Source: JARROD01 sp037384225 (GTDB taxonomy: Bacteria > Pseudomonadota > Gammaproteobacteria > Pseudomonadales > Cellvibrionaceae). From it: a DNA stretch of 37,996 nucleotides. The stretch is taken from assembly GCA_037384225.1 (NCBI GenBank), contig JARROD010000013.1, positions 1-37,996 on the forward strand, written 5' to 3'. Positions 1 to 8,046 of the stretch are shown here, in pieces. Position 1 is the first letter of the stretch, and every line of letters starts with the position of its first letter. The notes beneath the pieces are model-generated. The model ran no database searches and was not told where the DNA came from. It saw only the letters and a list, made by a program, of their open reading frames with translations. The translations under genes were made by a program, and so were the position numbers.

Positions 1-59
1 CCGACCAGGCCAGCCAGGTCGAGTGCAGCCGGGGCACCGAGGTGCGACACTAAAATGAC

Positions 60-557
60 TTGACTCTGGCGCCACTCGCCACCGTGTCATGTGTCAGTCG
101 CTCCATGCTGAGTCAGATGGAACCCGGCCAAGCCACTCCGACGCTGGCGGTCACCTTTCGCATTGCCCAAGCTTTTGGCATATCTATCGGGGAGTTGGTC
201 GACCAACCGTGGGCGGCGCCAACCATCGAAGTGGTTCACGGAAACGATCCCAACAATTTTTTCCGCGCCGATCCGGAGTGCCATATACGCACCCTTTCCC
301 CTCTGCATATGGAAAAGAGCGTCGAGTTTTATGAATTGCGACTGTCGCCGGCGGCCAGCTTGAAGAGTGCACCGCACTTTGAGGGAACCAAAGAGTTGCT
401 GACGGTAACCAAGGGATCAGCCAGAGTTCGATCCGGCGATACCAACTGCAGCCTCGAGCAGGGGGATACTGCCCACTATCGGGCAGATCTAGCCCATATT
501 ATTGAAAACAATGGAGAAGAAGAGCTGATTTGCTACCTGGTCGTCACTTACAGATAA
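60..557 (+). pseudogene. XRE-family regulator with C-terminal cupin domain, N terminus damaged
   Basis: The protein reads as the second half of a helix-turn-helix (VSRSMLSQMEPGQATPTLAV, about residues 12-31) followed by a single cupin domain (about 85-165, with HFEGTKELL and a GDT turn). This is the layout of PuuR/SutR-like regulators that sense a small molecule through the cupin. The reading frame continues upstream of the TTG at 60 as RGTEVRH, which resembles the normal start of the HTH, but a TAA at 51-53 interrupts it, and the usual four or so residues before DLTL are missing. Two HTH positions also look off (SCVSR where SGVSR is usual; EPGQA where ERGQA is usual). I therefore read it as a broken gene; the next in-frame ATG (105) would leave only part of the HTH. 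A sequencing error near 50 is the alternative. No operon partner is visible; recA lies convergent on the right. Confidence 0.6.
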
Positions 558-576
558 CCCTTCCCTGGGGGCTCGC

Positions 577-624
577 TTGCGGCAGAGCCTGCCCCGCGAA
601 GCGCTTTGGGCATCCCTGCCGCAA
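577..624. repeat. Inverted repeat between the XRE gene and recA
   Basis: TTGCGGCAG (577-585) and CTGCCGCAA (616-624) are perfect 9-nt complements around a 30-nt loop. It lies just after the XRE stop codon, between two convergent genes, so it could end transcription of either, but no T-run follows it on either strand. Confidence 0.4.
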
Positions 625-693
625 ACGGTCTCTGGAGGGGCGGCATCTCCTCTGACCTAACATCGGGCGAAGCGATGAACGAGGCCCGTAATC

Positions 694-712
694 AGGGGCA
701 AATCATGCCCCT
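694..712 (-). terminator. Hairpin overlapping the recA stop codon
   Basis: AGGGGCA (694-700) and TGCCCCT (706-712) are perfect complements with a 5-nt loop, and the recA TGA lies in the loop side of the hairpin. No U-tract follows on the minus strand, so intrinsic termination would be weak; it may act as a 3' end protector instead. Confidence 0.4.
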
Positions 713-1776
713 AATTTCTCAGTTACTTTTTCCTGGTCAGATTTTTTCTTTGTGGCTTTATCCTCCGCTACCTTTTTAATCGGAGCTTCACCGGGCAGCA
801 GTTCGGCGCGAACTTTTTGCTCAATTTCCAGGGCAATATCGGGGTTTTCCTGCAGAAACTTCGTTGCATTGTTTTTACCCTGGCCTATTTTGTTGCCCTG
901 ATAGCTATACCAGGCACCGGCCTTTTCCACCAGCCCCAGTTTGACGCCGTAATCGATCACTTCACCTAACAGATTGATACCCTTTCCGTATAAAATCTGA
1001 AATTCGGTCTGTTTGAAAGGGGGGGCCACCTTGTTTTTCACTACTTTGACCCGGGTTTCGGAACCGGTTATTTCCTCACCTTCCTTGACCGAACCGATAC
1101 GGCGGATATCGAGACGCACGGAGGCGTAAAACTTCAGCGCGTTGCCGCCGGTGGTGGTTTCCGGGTTGCCAAACATCACACCGATTTTCATGCGGATCTG
1201 ATTGATAAATATCGCCAGGCAGTTGGCATTTTTAATATTGCCGGTGATCTTGCGCAACGCCTGGGACATCAACCGCGCCTGCAGGCCAACATGGTGATCT
1301 CCCATCTCACCTTCAATTTCCGCCTTCGGTGTCAAAGCCGCCACTGAGTCCACCACCAACACATCGACGGCACCGGAGCGCACCAGCATATCGGCAACTT
1401 CCAGCGCCTGTTCGCCGGTATCTGGCTGAGAAACGATCAAGTCGTCCACATTGACACCCAGCTTTTCAGCGTAGATGGGGTCAAGCGCGTGCTCGGCGTC
1501 GATAAAGGCACAGGTGCCACCTTTTTTCTGCGCTTCGCCGATTACCTGCAGGGTGAGTGTTGTTTTACCGGAGGACTCCGGACCGTAGATTTCGACAATA
1601 CGGCCTTTGGGCAGACCTCCCACTCCCAGGGCTACATCCAACCCCAGAGAACCTGTGGAAATAGAGGGAATTTTTTCCTGTTCCTTGTCCCCCATACGCA
1701 TGACAGTACCCTTACCGAACTGGCGTTCGATCTGGCCAAGGGCCGCCTGCAGGGCTTTTTCTTTATTCGGGTCCAT
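703..1776 (-). CDS. recA: Recombinase RecA
   Basis: RecA forms filaments on single-stranded DNA in the cytoplasm, catalyses ATP-dependent strand exchange and triggers LexA self-cleavage in the SOS response. The 357-residue protein has the usual length. It shows the Walker A motif GPESSGKTT (65-73), the Walker B stretch VDVLVVDSVAAL, the DNA-binding loop region around GNPETTTGGNALKFYASVRL, and a short charged C-terminal tail. The ATG at 1774-1776 is preceded by a good ribosome site (AGAGAGGTG). The promoter region carries two LexA-type boxes (1873-1906). pncC lies 137 bp upstream on the same strand, the common cinA/pncC-recA pairing. recX, which often follows recA, is absent: the next gene is a convergent XRE regulator. 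Identification is essentially certain. Confidence 0.99.
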   Translation of the reverse strand: MDPNKEKALQAALGQIERQFGKGTVMRMGDKEQEKIPSISTGSLGLDVALGVGGLPKGRIVEIYGPESSGKTTLTLQVIGEAQKKGGTCAFIDAEHALDPIYAEKLGVNVDDLIVSQPDTGEQALEVADMLVRSGAVDVLVVDSVAALTPKAEIEGEMGDHHVGLQARLMSQALRKITGNIKNANCLAIFINQIRMKIGVMFGNPETTTGGNALKFYASVRLDIRRIGSVKEGEEITGSETRVKVVKNKVAPPFKQTEFQILYGKGINLLGEVIDYGVKLGLVEKAGAWYSYQGNKIGQGKNNATKFLQENPDIALEIEQKVRAELLPGEAPIKKVAEDKATKKKSDQEKVTEKLGA

Positions 1777-1855
1777 TTGACACCTCTCTGTTTTCTCAAT
1801 CGGTTTTCTGAATAGTCGTCATCCACTAGCACAGGGGAAAATGTAAAACCCCGCC

Positions 1856-1884
1856 AGTTTACGACACAATAACTGTACATGCAA
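1856..1884 (-). promoter_or_regulatory. Candidate recA promoter
   Basis: On the minus strand, TTGCAT (complement of 1879-1884), a 17-nt spacer and TAAACT (complement of 1856-1861) make a modest sigma-70-type promoter. Its -35 element lies inside the first LexA box, the arrangement expected for an SOS-repressed promoter. Confidence 0.45.
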
Positions 1885-1888
1885 TCAG
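1873..1888. promoter_or_regulatory. LexA (SOS) box 1 upstream of recA
   Basis: CTGTACATGCAATCAG fits the CTG-N10-CAG rule of gammaproteobacterial LexA sites and matches 11 of 16 positions of the E. coli consensus by eye. It lies about 97 bp upstream of the recA start codon and overlaps the proposed -35 element. Confidence 0.7.
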
Positions 1889-1890
1889 TA

Positions 1891-1906
1891 CTATTTTTTT
1901 ATACAG
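1891..1906. promoter_or_regulatory. Possible second LexA box upstream of recA
   Basis: CTATTTTTTTATACAG has one consensus half-site (TATACAG side) and CTA instead of CTG on the other; 12 of 16 positions match the E. coli consensus. It begins two bases after box 1, so the two sites could be bound side by side. Weaker than box 1 because an invariant G is missing. Confidence 0.4.
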
Positions 1907-1913
1907 CACTATT

Positions 1914-2417
1914 TCAGGATGGTGGTTTATCACCCTCGGCCATGGCTATCAACCCAGCCAGCGCCGCTTCCACAGCCTGCGCCCTAATCTCGCCCCGGTT
2001 ACCCTGAAACAAGTACTGTTGCGCGCGCGGATAAGCGCCTCGATGCGCCCAGGCCAGCCACACAGTACCGACAGGCTTATCGGCGCTGCCGCCGTCCGGG
2101 CCGGCTATACCACTGGCGGCAACGGCCAGATCAGCACCCGCCGCTGCCAATGCCCCTGCCGCCATCTGCTCGACGACCTCTCGGCTGACGGCGCCAAAAC
2201 GCTGCAGACTCTCGGCCGTTACCCCCAGCAAGTCCATTTTGGCGCGGTTAGCGTAGGTGACAAAACCGTATTCAAACCAGTTGGAACTACCGGGAACCTC
2301 AGTGATCGCCGCCGCTATACCGCCGCCGGTGCAGGACTCGGCGGTGGTGATGTGGAGCCTTTTTGACTCCGACACCTGGCCCAGTCGATTTGCCAGTTTC
2401 AGAATATCTTTCCCCAT
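1914..2417 (-). CDS. pncC: Nicotinamide-nucleotide amidohydrolase PncC (CinA C-terminal domain)
   Basis: PncC deamidates nicotinamide mononucleotide to nicotinic acid mononucleotide in NAD salvage, recycling the NMN released by DNA ligase. The protein is a stand-alone CinA C-terminal domain with the catalytic-serine motif TTAESCTGG near residue 20, the GSSNWFEYGFVTYANRAK stretch that supplies the active-site Tyr and Lys, and the glycine-rich GIAGPDGGSADKPVGTVW segment. I start at the ATG at 2415-2417 (167 residues) because that aligns with the start of E. coli PncC (YgaD); an upstream ATG at 2451-2453 would add 12 residues, and neither has a convincing ribosome site. It sits just upstream of recA and may be co-transcribed with it. 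Confidence 0.93.
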   Translation of the reverse strand: MGKDILKLANRLGQVSESKRLHITTAESCTGGGIAAAITEVPGSSNWFEYGFVTYANRAKMDLLGVTAESLQRFGAVSREVVEQMAAGALAAAGADLAVAASGIAGPDGGSADKPVGTVWLAWAHRGAYPRAQQYLFQGNRGEIRAQAVEAALAGLIAMAEGDKPPS

Positions 2418-2642
2418 GGGCGCTAAGGTAAGGTAGACCATAGCCAATGGCAAGATTTATAGCCACAAGCGCCGATTCGTACTAATCCCCAACCCCCGGT
2501 TTTCTCCTACATTGGATCGGGTTATACCTGCCTTTAAATTCCGTATGGCGACGTCTGTAAGTGGTCGTGTAGAATTTGGGGTTACTTTTACCTACTGGTA
2601 CTTATTAGCCAGTTGCCACCGTTTATTCAAGAAAAGGCCAAA

Positions 2643-5303
2643 ATGTCCTTAGATATCAACCACAAAAAGTCGGAAAAGCAAGCCAGTTCAAGCGCAAATA
2701 CCACCCAACACACGCCGATGATGCAGCAGTACCTGCGGCTAAAATCACAACATCCAAACGAACTCTTGTTCTACCGTATGGGTGATTTTTACGAACTGTT
2801 TTACGACGACGCCAAAAAAGCCTCCGAGCTTTTGGACGTGACCCTTACCGCCCGCGGTAAATCAGCGGGGGACCCAATTCCCATGGCCGGTATCCCCTAC
2901 CATGCTGTCGACAGTTATCTCGCCAAAATTGTGCGCATGGGGGAATCGGTCGCCATCTGCGAGCAGATCGGTGACCCCAATGCCAGTAAAGGTCCCGTGG
3001 AGCGCAAAGTGGTGCGCATTGTCACCCCCGGTACGGTCAGTGACGAAGCATTGCTGGATGAAAACAGAGACAACCTGCTGGTAGCGCTCAATCGCATTCA
3101 AGACACCTACGGTATCGCCACGCTCGACATCGGTAGCGGCCGCTTTCAGGTACTGGAGGTCGATGGACTGGAAGCTGCTCATAGTGAGCTGGAAAGGCTC
3201 AGCCCGGCCGAACTGCTGGTGCCGGAGGACCTCGACTCAGAACTGTCCCAGGGCCGCAGAGGCGTGCGCCGCCGGGCACCCTGGGAATTCGATCTGGAAA
3301 CCGCTCAACGTCTGCTCAATCAGCAGTTCGGCACCCAGGACCTAACCGGTTTCGGCTGTGCTCACCTACACACAGCCCTGACCGCCGCCGGTTGTTTGCT
3401 GTCTTACGCCCGGGAAACCCAGCGCACCGCTCTGCCCCATATCTGCGCCATCGGCTTCGAGGAACGCAGCGAGACAGTCACTATGGACAGCGCAACCCGG
3501 CGCAATCTGGAGCTGGTCACCAACCTCAATGGTGGCGATGAGAACACACTGGTTTCGGTGCTCGACAAAACCGCCACCGCCATGGGCGGGCGGCTGCTGC
3601 GACGCTGGCTCAACCGCCCGCTACGCAACCTGGATACCTTGATGGCGCGCCAGCAGGCTATCGCTCAGCTAAAACAGGACTATGGCTTCGAACTGGTTCA
3701 CACCAGTCTCAAACGCATCGGTGACCTGGAGCGCATTCTCGGTCGTCTGGCTCTGCGGTCAGCGCGGCCGAGAGACTTGTCACGATTGTTCTCCTCGCTG
3801 GAAACCTATCCGGAAATCCAATCCCAGTTGGCCGCCTTTGAAAGCCCTTTACTGGCGCAATTGGCGCAGGCAATTGCCACTTTTCCCGACCTTGTAAACC
3901 TGCTGGGCCAAGCGATTGTAGAAAATCCTCCTGTCATTATCCGCGACGGCGGCGTAATTGCCGAAGGCTACGATAGCGAACTCGATGAACTGCGCGATAT
4001 CAGTACCAATGCCGGCCAGTTTTTGCTCGATCTCGAAACCCGGGAAAGAGAGCGCACTGGCATTCCCACCCTGAAAGTGGGCTACAACCGGGTCCACGGC
4101 TACTTTATTGAAATCAGCCGCGCCCAAGCTGAACAGGCACCGACGGAATATATCCGCCGCCAGACGCTAAAAAATGCCGAGCGCTTTATCACCCCGGAAC
4201 TCAAGGAGTTTGAAGACAAGGCTCTGTCGGCCAAGAGCCGGGCACTGGCGCGGGAAAAAGCCCTCTATGAACAACTGCTGGAAATTTTAAACCAGCAGTT
4301 GGTGGCACTGCAGGAATCCGCCGCCGGGGTATCGGAGTTGGACGTTCTGACCACACTGGCGGAACGGGCCGATGCACTGAGTTTCTGCCGCCCTGAGTTA
4401 GTCGCCGAACCCGGACTTGAGATCAAAGCCGGGCGCCATCCCGTGGTTGAGCAGGTTCTCGACGGTCCCTTTGTTCCCAACGATGTCCATTTCAACCACT
4501 CCAGACGCATGTTGATTGTCACCGGTCCCAATATGGGGGGTAAATCCACCTATATGCGGCAAACAGCGTTGATCACTCTGCTGGCCCATATCGGCAGCTT
4601 TGTTCCCGCCGAGAGTAGTTGCATTGGCCTGGTGGACCGTATTTTTACCCGCATAGGCTCGTCCGACGACCTCGCCGGAGGGCGTTCGACCTTTATGGTG
4701 GAAATGACTGAAACCGCCAACATTCTCCACAACGCCACCGACCGCAGCCTTGTTTTGATGGATGAAATAGGCCGTGGCACCAGTACGTTCGACGGCCTAT
4801 CACTGGCCTGGGCCTGTGCGCTGCACCTGGCGGGAAAAGTGCGGGCTTTCACCCTGTTTGCCACCCACTACTTTGAAATCACTGCATTGCCCGAAAAAGT
4901 TCCGGGTGCCGCAAATGTCCATCTGGACGCCAGTGAACACCATGACAATATTGTATTCCTACACAATATCCAGGAGGGCCCCGCGAGCAAGAGTTACGGT
5001 TTACAGGTCGCCAAGCTGGCGGGCCTCCCCGCAGAAGTGCTGGCGCAGGCAAAACAGCAACTGCACCTGTTAGAAAACGGCGTCCATCCGCAAATTTCTA
5101 CCTCGGCGTCTACAACAGTCACCGTTGCGCCCCCTGAGCCTGCGCAAAGCGCCCCCGAGACCCCATTACAGGGACAATTGTTCAGTGTCGACCAGCCACA
5201 TCCGGCCGTCGAGGCGTTGGATGAGCTGGACCCCGATAGTCTGACACCACGGCAGGCGCTGGAAGCGCTGTATAAGCTGAAACAACTGTTGCAAAAGGTA
5301 TAA
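2643..5303 (+). CDS. mutS: DNA mismatch repair protein MutS
   Basis: MutS recognises base mismatches and small loops and starts methyl-directed repair with MutL. The 886-residue protein is full length. It has the mismatch-reading F-x-E motif in GDFYELF (Phe49, Glu51), the Walker A motif GPNMGGKST (about 628-636), the Walker B motif DEIGRGTSTFDG (from about 707), the FATHYFE switch, and a C-terminal DPDSLTPRQALEALYKLKQL segment that matches the E. coli tetramerisation tail. I start at the ATG at 2643, preceded by AAAAGG; a TTG at 2613 would add ten unlike residues. The stop codon sits inside a 13-bp triple repeat (5291-5329). All catalytic motifs are intact, so no mutator phenotype is predicted. 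Confidence 0.98.
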   Translation: MSLDINHKKSEKQASSSANTTQHTPMMQQYLRLKSQHPNELLFYRMGDFYELFYDDAKKASELLDVTLTARGKSAGDPIPMAGIPYHAVDSYLAKIVRMGESVAICEQIGDPNASKGPVERKVVRIVTPGTVSDEALLDENRDNLLVALNRIQDTYGIATLDIGSGRFQVLEVDGLEAAHSELERLSPAELLVPEDLDSELSQGRRGVRRRAPWEFDLETAQRLLNQQFGTQDLTGFGCAHLHTALTAAGCLLSYARETQRTALPHICAIGFEERSETVTMDSATRRNLELVTNLNGGDENTLVSVLDKTATAMGGRLLRRWLNRPLRNLDTLMARQQAIAQLKQDYGFELVHTSLKRIGDLERILGRLALRSARPRDLSRLFSSLETYPEIQSQLAAFESPLLAQLAQAIATFPDLVNLLGQAIVENPPVIIRDGGVIAEGYDSELDELRDISTNAGQFLLDLETRERERTGIPTLKVGYNRVHGYFIEISRAQAEQAPTEYIRRQTLKNAERFITPELKEFEDKALSAKSRALAREKALYEQLLEILNQQLVALQESAAGVSELDVLTTLAERADALSFCRPELVAEPGLEIKAGRHPVVEQVLDGPFVPNDVHFNHSRRMLIVTGPNMGGKSTYMRQTALITLLAHIGSFVPAESSCIGLVDRIFTRIGSSDDLAGGRSTFMVEMTETANILHNATDRSLVLMDEIGRGTSTFDGLSLAWACALHLAGKVRAFTLFATHYFEITALPEKVPGAANVHLDASEHHDNIVFLHNIQEGPASKSYGLQVAKLAGLPAEVLAQAKQQLHLLENGVHPQISTSASTTVTVAPPEPAQSAPETPLQGQLFSVDQPHPAVEALDELDPDSLTPRQALEALYKLKQLLQKV

Positions 5304-5329
5304 GCAAAAGGTATGAGCAAAAGACATGA
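5291..5329. repeat. 13-bp tandem repeat (3 copies) spanning the mutS stop codon
   Basis: Units GCAAAAGGTATAA (5291-5303), GCAAAAGGTATGA (5304-5316) and GCAAAAGACATGA (5317-5329). The first unit contains the last MutS codons and its TAA stop; the other two lie in the 3' untranslated region. Confidence 0.85.
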
Positions 5330-5477
5330 ACACAAGCTTCAATCGGGAACCCTATAATGCGGTTCACGAATAAACGACGGCAGGGCAATGACGTTTTTTC
5401 CTTTTACACCTCTACAATTGGCTATAAAAGTTGGTAAAATGCGCGCCCTGTGAAATAAATTAACGGAGTTCGATCCC

Positions 5478-5801
5478 ATGACATTTTTAGTTGGGGATAA
5501 TTGCATCAAATGTAAACATACTGATTGTGTGGAAGTATGCCCCGTAGATTGTTTTTATGAAGGCCCCAACTTTCTGGTCATCCATCCGGATGAATGTATC
5601 GATTGTGCCCTGTGTGAACCGGAATGCCCGGTAGATGCCATTTTCTCCGAGGACGAATTACCGGAAGGTCAGGAAGTCTTTTTGGAGCTGAATGCGGAAC
5701 TGGCCGAAGTGTGGCCCAATATCACCGAAAAGAAGGACGCTCTGCCCGATGCTGACAAATGGGACGGGGTGGAAAACAAGCTACAGTATCTGGAAAAATA
5801 G
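5478..5801 (+). CDS. fdxA: 7Fe ferredoxin FdxA
   Basis: A 107-residue soluble electron carrier of the [3Fe-4S][4Fe-4S] type. The cysteines read CIKCKHTDCVEVCPVDC at the N terminus and CIDCALCEPECPVDAI near residue 40, the pattern of Azotobacter FdI-like ferredoxins, followed by the conserved tail with WPNIT and a DGVENKLQYLEK end. The ATG at 5478 has GGAG upstream. In this group fdxA commonly follows mutS and precedes rpoS, as here; its redox partner is not visible. The 174-bp gap after mutS should hold its promoter, but I could not pick one with confidence. A strong hairpin follows (5848-5865). Confidence 0.96.
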   Translation: MTFLVGDNCIKCKHTDCVEVCPVDCFYEGPNFLVIHPDECIDCALCEPECPVDAIFSEDELPEGQEVFLELNAELAEVWPNITEKKDALPDADKWDGVENKLQYLEK

Positions 5802-5847
5802 CCGCGGCGAGCGCATAACACACGAATAACGTTGTGCAGCGTCCGCC

Positions 5848-5865
5848 GGCGCTGTTGCCAGCGCC
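5848..5865. terminator. Hairpin between convergent fdxA and rpoS
   Basis: GGCGCTG (5848-5854), loop TTGC, CAGCGCC (5859-5865): a perfect 7-bp GC-rich stem with a tetraloop between two convergent genes. It is likely a two-way terminator, although the T-tracts are poor. Confidence 0.6.
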
Positions 5866-5881
5866 CTTGATAGCTGCAAAT

Positions 5882-6901
5882 TCAAACGCTGAAAAGCGCC
5901 TCCCCATTCAACCCCTGCTTTTCCAGAATATCCCGCAGCCGCTTCAGTGCTTCGACCTGAATCTGGCGCACCCGCTCGCGGGTCAACCCGATTTCACGCC
6001 CAACTTCCTCCAGCGTACTCATTTCGTAGCCGCGCAGACCAAAGCGTCGCGACACCACTTCCCGCTGCTTTTCTGTCAACTCCAGCAGCCAGTCGTTGAT
6101 GCTGGTGCTGAGATCACTGTCCTGCAACAGTGCCGCAGGGTCGGAGATATGCTGGTCGGGGATGGTATCCACCAATGCTTTTTCTGAAGCCGGACCAATG
6201 GGCACATCCACCGAAGCCACCCGCTCGTTTAGTCCCAACATCTTTTCCACATCTTCCACCGGTTTTTCCAACAGAGAGGCGATGTCGTCGGGGGTTGGTT
6301 CGTGGTCCAGCTTCTGCGCCAGCTCTCGTGCCGCCCGCAGGTACACGTTCAGCTCTTTCACCACATGGATTGGCAACCTGATTGTGCGGGTCTGGTTCAT
6401 AATCGCACGCTCGATGGTCTGTCTGATCCACCAAGTAGCATAGGTAGAAAAGCGAAACCCACGCTCGGGATCAAATTTTTCCACCGCTCGGATCAAACCC
6501 AGATTGCCCTCTTCAATCAAATCGAGCAACGCCAGACCGCGGTTCACATAGCGTCGGGCAATTTTGACCACCAACCGCAAATTGCTTTCGATCATCCGTT
6601 TGCGGGCAGCCTCTTCGCCAAGGAGTGCTTTGCGGGCATAGAACACTTCTTCTTTAGCACTCAACAGCGGTGAAAACCCAATTTCGTTGAGATAAAGCTG
6701 GGTTGCATCAAGCGTTTTCTGAAATTTTTCAACGCCTCGATTGGATCGGGATTTGGCGCTGCTCGACAATTGGGAGTCATCTCCAAGTGCCCCAAGTTGA
6801 TCATCATCTGTAACATCTTTGCTGTCATCAACACCTATGTCCTGCGCAAGAAATATATCTTCCTGGCCTTCAGCAAGCACTTCCCTTATGAATACTGCCA
6901 T
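5882..6901 (-). CDS. rpoS: RNA polymerase sigma factor RpoS
   Basis: RpoS is the sigma factor of stationary phase and general stress. The 339-residue protein begins with an acidic variable region (1-60), then region 1.2 (about 61-95, ATQLYLNEIGFSPLLSAKEE), region 2 with core binding and -10 recognition (NLRLVVKIARRYVNRGLALLDLIEEGN, 107-133; RFSTYATWWIRQTIERAI, 150-167), region 3 (QTRTIRLPIHVVKELN), and the region 4.2 helix-turn-helix GLTRERVRQIQVEALKRL near residues 303-322. It is a little longer than the 330-residue E. coli protein. nlpD lies upstream on the same strand; in E. coli the main rpoS promoter lies inside nlpD. The leader contains an unusual C/G-run (6963-6984). Confidence 0.98.
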   Translation of the reverse strand: MAVFIREVLAEGQEDIFLAQDIGVDDSKDVTDDDQLGALGDDSQLSSSAKSRSNRGVEKFQKTLDATQLYLNEIGFSPLLSAKEEVFYARKALLGEEAARKRMIESNLRLVVKIARRYVNRGLALLDLIEEGNLGLIRAVEKFDPERGFRFSTYATWWIRQTIERAIMNQTRTIRLPIHVVKELNVYLRAARELAQKLDHEPTPDDIASLLEKPVEDVEKMLGLNERVASVDVPIGPASEKALVDTIPDQHISDPAALLQDSDLSTSINDWLLELTEKQREVVSRRFGLRGYEMSTLEEVGREIGLTRERVRQIQVEALKRLRDILEKQGLNGEALFSV

Positions 6902-6962
6902 GTCGCTAACCCTGTGAGTTATCGGTTGTCATGTTAGATAAAGCAATCGCAGCACTGGACTG

Positions 6963-6984
6963 CCTAACCCCCTACCCCCCTAGG
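6963..6984. promoter_or_regulatory. G-run in the rpoS leader (minus strand)
   Basis: Read on the minus strand this is CCTAGGGGGGTAGGGGGT followed by TAGG, about 62-83 nt upstream of the rpoS start codon. Runs of six and five G with short TA linkers could form a quadruplex or a strong structure in the rpoS leader RNA. Function is inference only. Confidence 0.3.
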
Positions 6985-7058
6985 TGGACCACTTCATTTA
7001 GCCCAGTGGCAACAACCGCTATTGCCTTCATTATTTATCTGGCTAAAAACTTCATTTT

Positions 7059-7829
7059 TTAACGTTTAGGCAAGTATTTCAGAGGATCAACCGGCTTGCC
7101 ATCAAGACGTATTTCAAAATGCAGCTTGTTTCTGTCGGTACCACTAGACCCTATTTCCGCTATCTTCTGACCTACTTGGACCTTTTGCCCTTCTTTAACC
7201 AACAGTTTTCTGTTGTGCGCATAGGCGCTTAAATACTTTTCACTATGCTTAATAATGAGCAAGTTACCGTAACCACGTAACCCTTTACCGGCGTAGACTA
7301 CACGTCCAGAAGCAGCGGAATTCACAGGCTCCCCTAATTCGCCAACAATATCAATCCCCTTGTTTAGGCCCTTTGCAGAAGAAAACCCGCTTAATATTTG
7401 GCCACTGACGGGCCATATCCACCTCAGTGCATGAATATTATGCCTATATGGCATTTTCGACGCCACCTTTTTCGTTTGAATTTCCGAACGATTTGCGCGA
7501 CGCCTGACTGACTTGGGTCGGCCGAGGGTGATTTTAGGCTGACCTAGATCCAATGCCAGCCGTTGTCCCGGGTAGATGATGTAATTGGAAGAAATGCCAT
7601 TGTGTCTGGCCAATGCCTTGTAATCCAAATCGTATCGCCAGGCAATTGAATAGAGCGTTTCACCTGACGAGACAATGTGGTACTTCAGTTGAATGGAGGG
7701 GGGCGGGCGACGCTCATGGACGGGAGCCTTCTGTGGATGAGTGGAACAGGCAGCCACCCACAGGCACGCGGTCAATATTCTGAACACTCGATACTGTAAA
7801 TATCCACTACTCCTGGAATATACGGCCAT
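7059..7829 (-). CDS. nlpD: LysM and LytM-domain lipoprotein NlpD (amidase activator)
   Basis: NlpD is an outer-membrane lipoprotein that activates periplasmic N-acetylmuramoyl-L-alanine amidases during daughter-cell separation. The 256-residue protein has a signal peptide with lipobox ending VAAC (Cys28), a LysM peptidoglycan-binding domain (about 50-95, VSSGETLYSIAWRYDLDYKAL) and a C-terminal LytM/M23 fold (about 137-256). The M23 zinc site is degenerate: the first motif reads LNKGIDI with Asn where active enzymes have His, as in E. coli NlpD, so it should be an activator and not a hydrolase. I start at the ATG at 7827-7829, which has GGGAAG upstream; a GTG at 7851-7853 would add eight residues without a ribosome site. 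It precedes rpoS, as usual. Confidence 0.94.
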   Translation of the reverse strand: MAVYSRSSGYLQYRVFRILTACLWVAACSTHPQKAPVHERRPPPSIQLKYHIVSSGETLYSIAWRYDLDYKALARHNGISSNYIIYPGQRLALDLGQPKITLGRPKSVRRRANRSEIQTKKVASKMPYRHNIHALRWIWPVSGQILSGFSSAKGLNKGIDIVGELGEPVNSAASGRVVYAGKGLRGYGNLLIIKHSEKYLSAYAHNRKLLVKEGQKVQVGQKIAEIGSSGTDRNKLHFEIRLDGKPVDPLKYLPKR

Positions 7830-8046
7830 GAATAGGGTCTTCCCGCCACGCACAAAATTCGAACAACAATATGTGGTTTTGTGCTTAATATCGAAAATTT
7901 ATTAGAAAATTGTCTAACTTCCCAGCCAAAATTATTAGCCCTCTCAAGGTTTAACACAAAAAAATCCGATCTCCAGCCTCCTCTTGTCTTACGCCACTAA
8001 CTCCCTCCGCCGGGACAATGGCAACTCAACAGTTCACTGCGCAGGA

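Noticed and set aside
2862..5335. Several long frames antisense to or overlapping mutS
   Set aside because: They are shadows of the mutS reading frame with no domain or start signals of their own.
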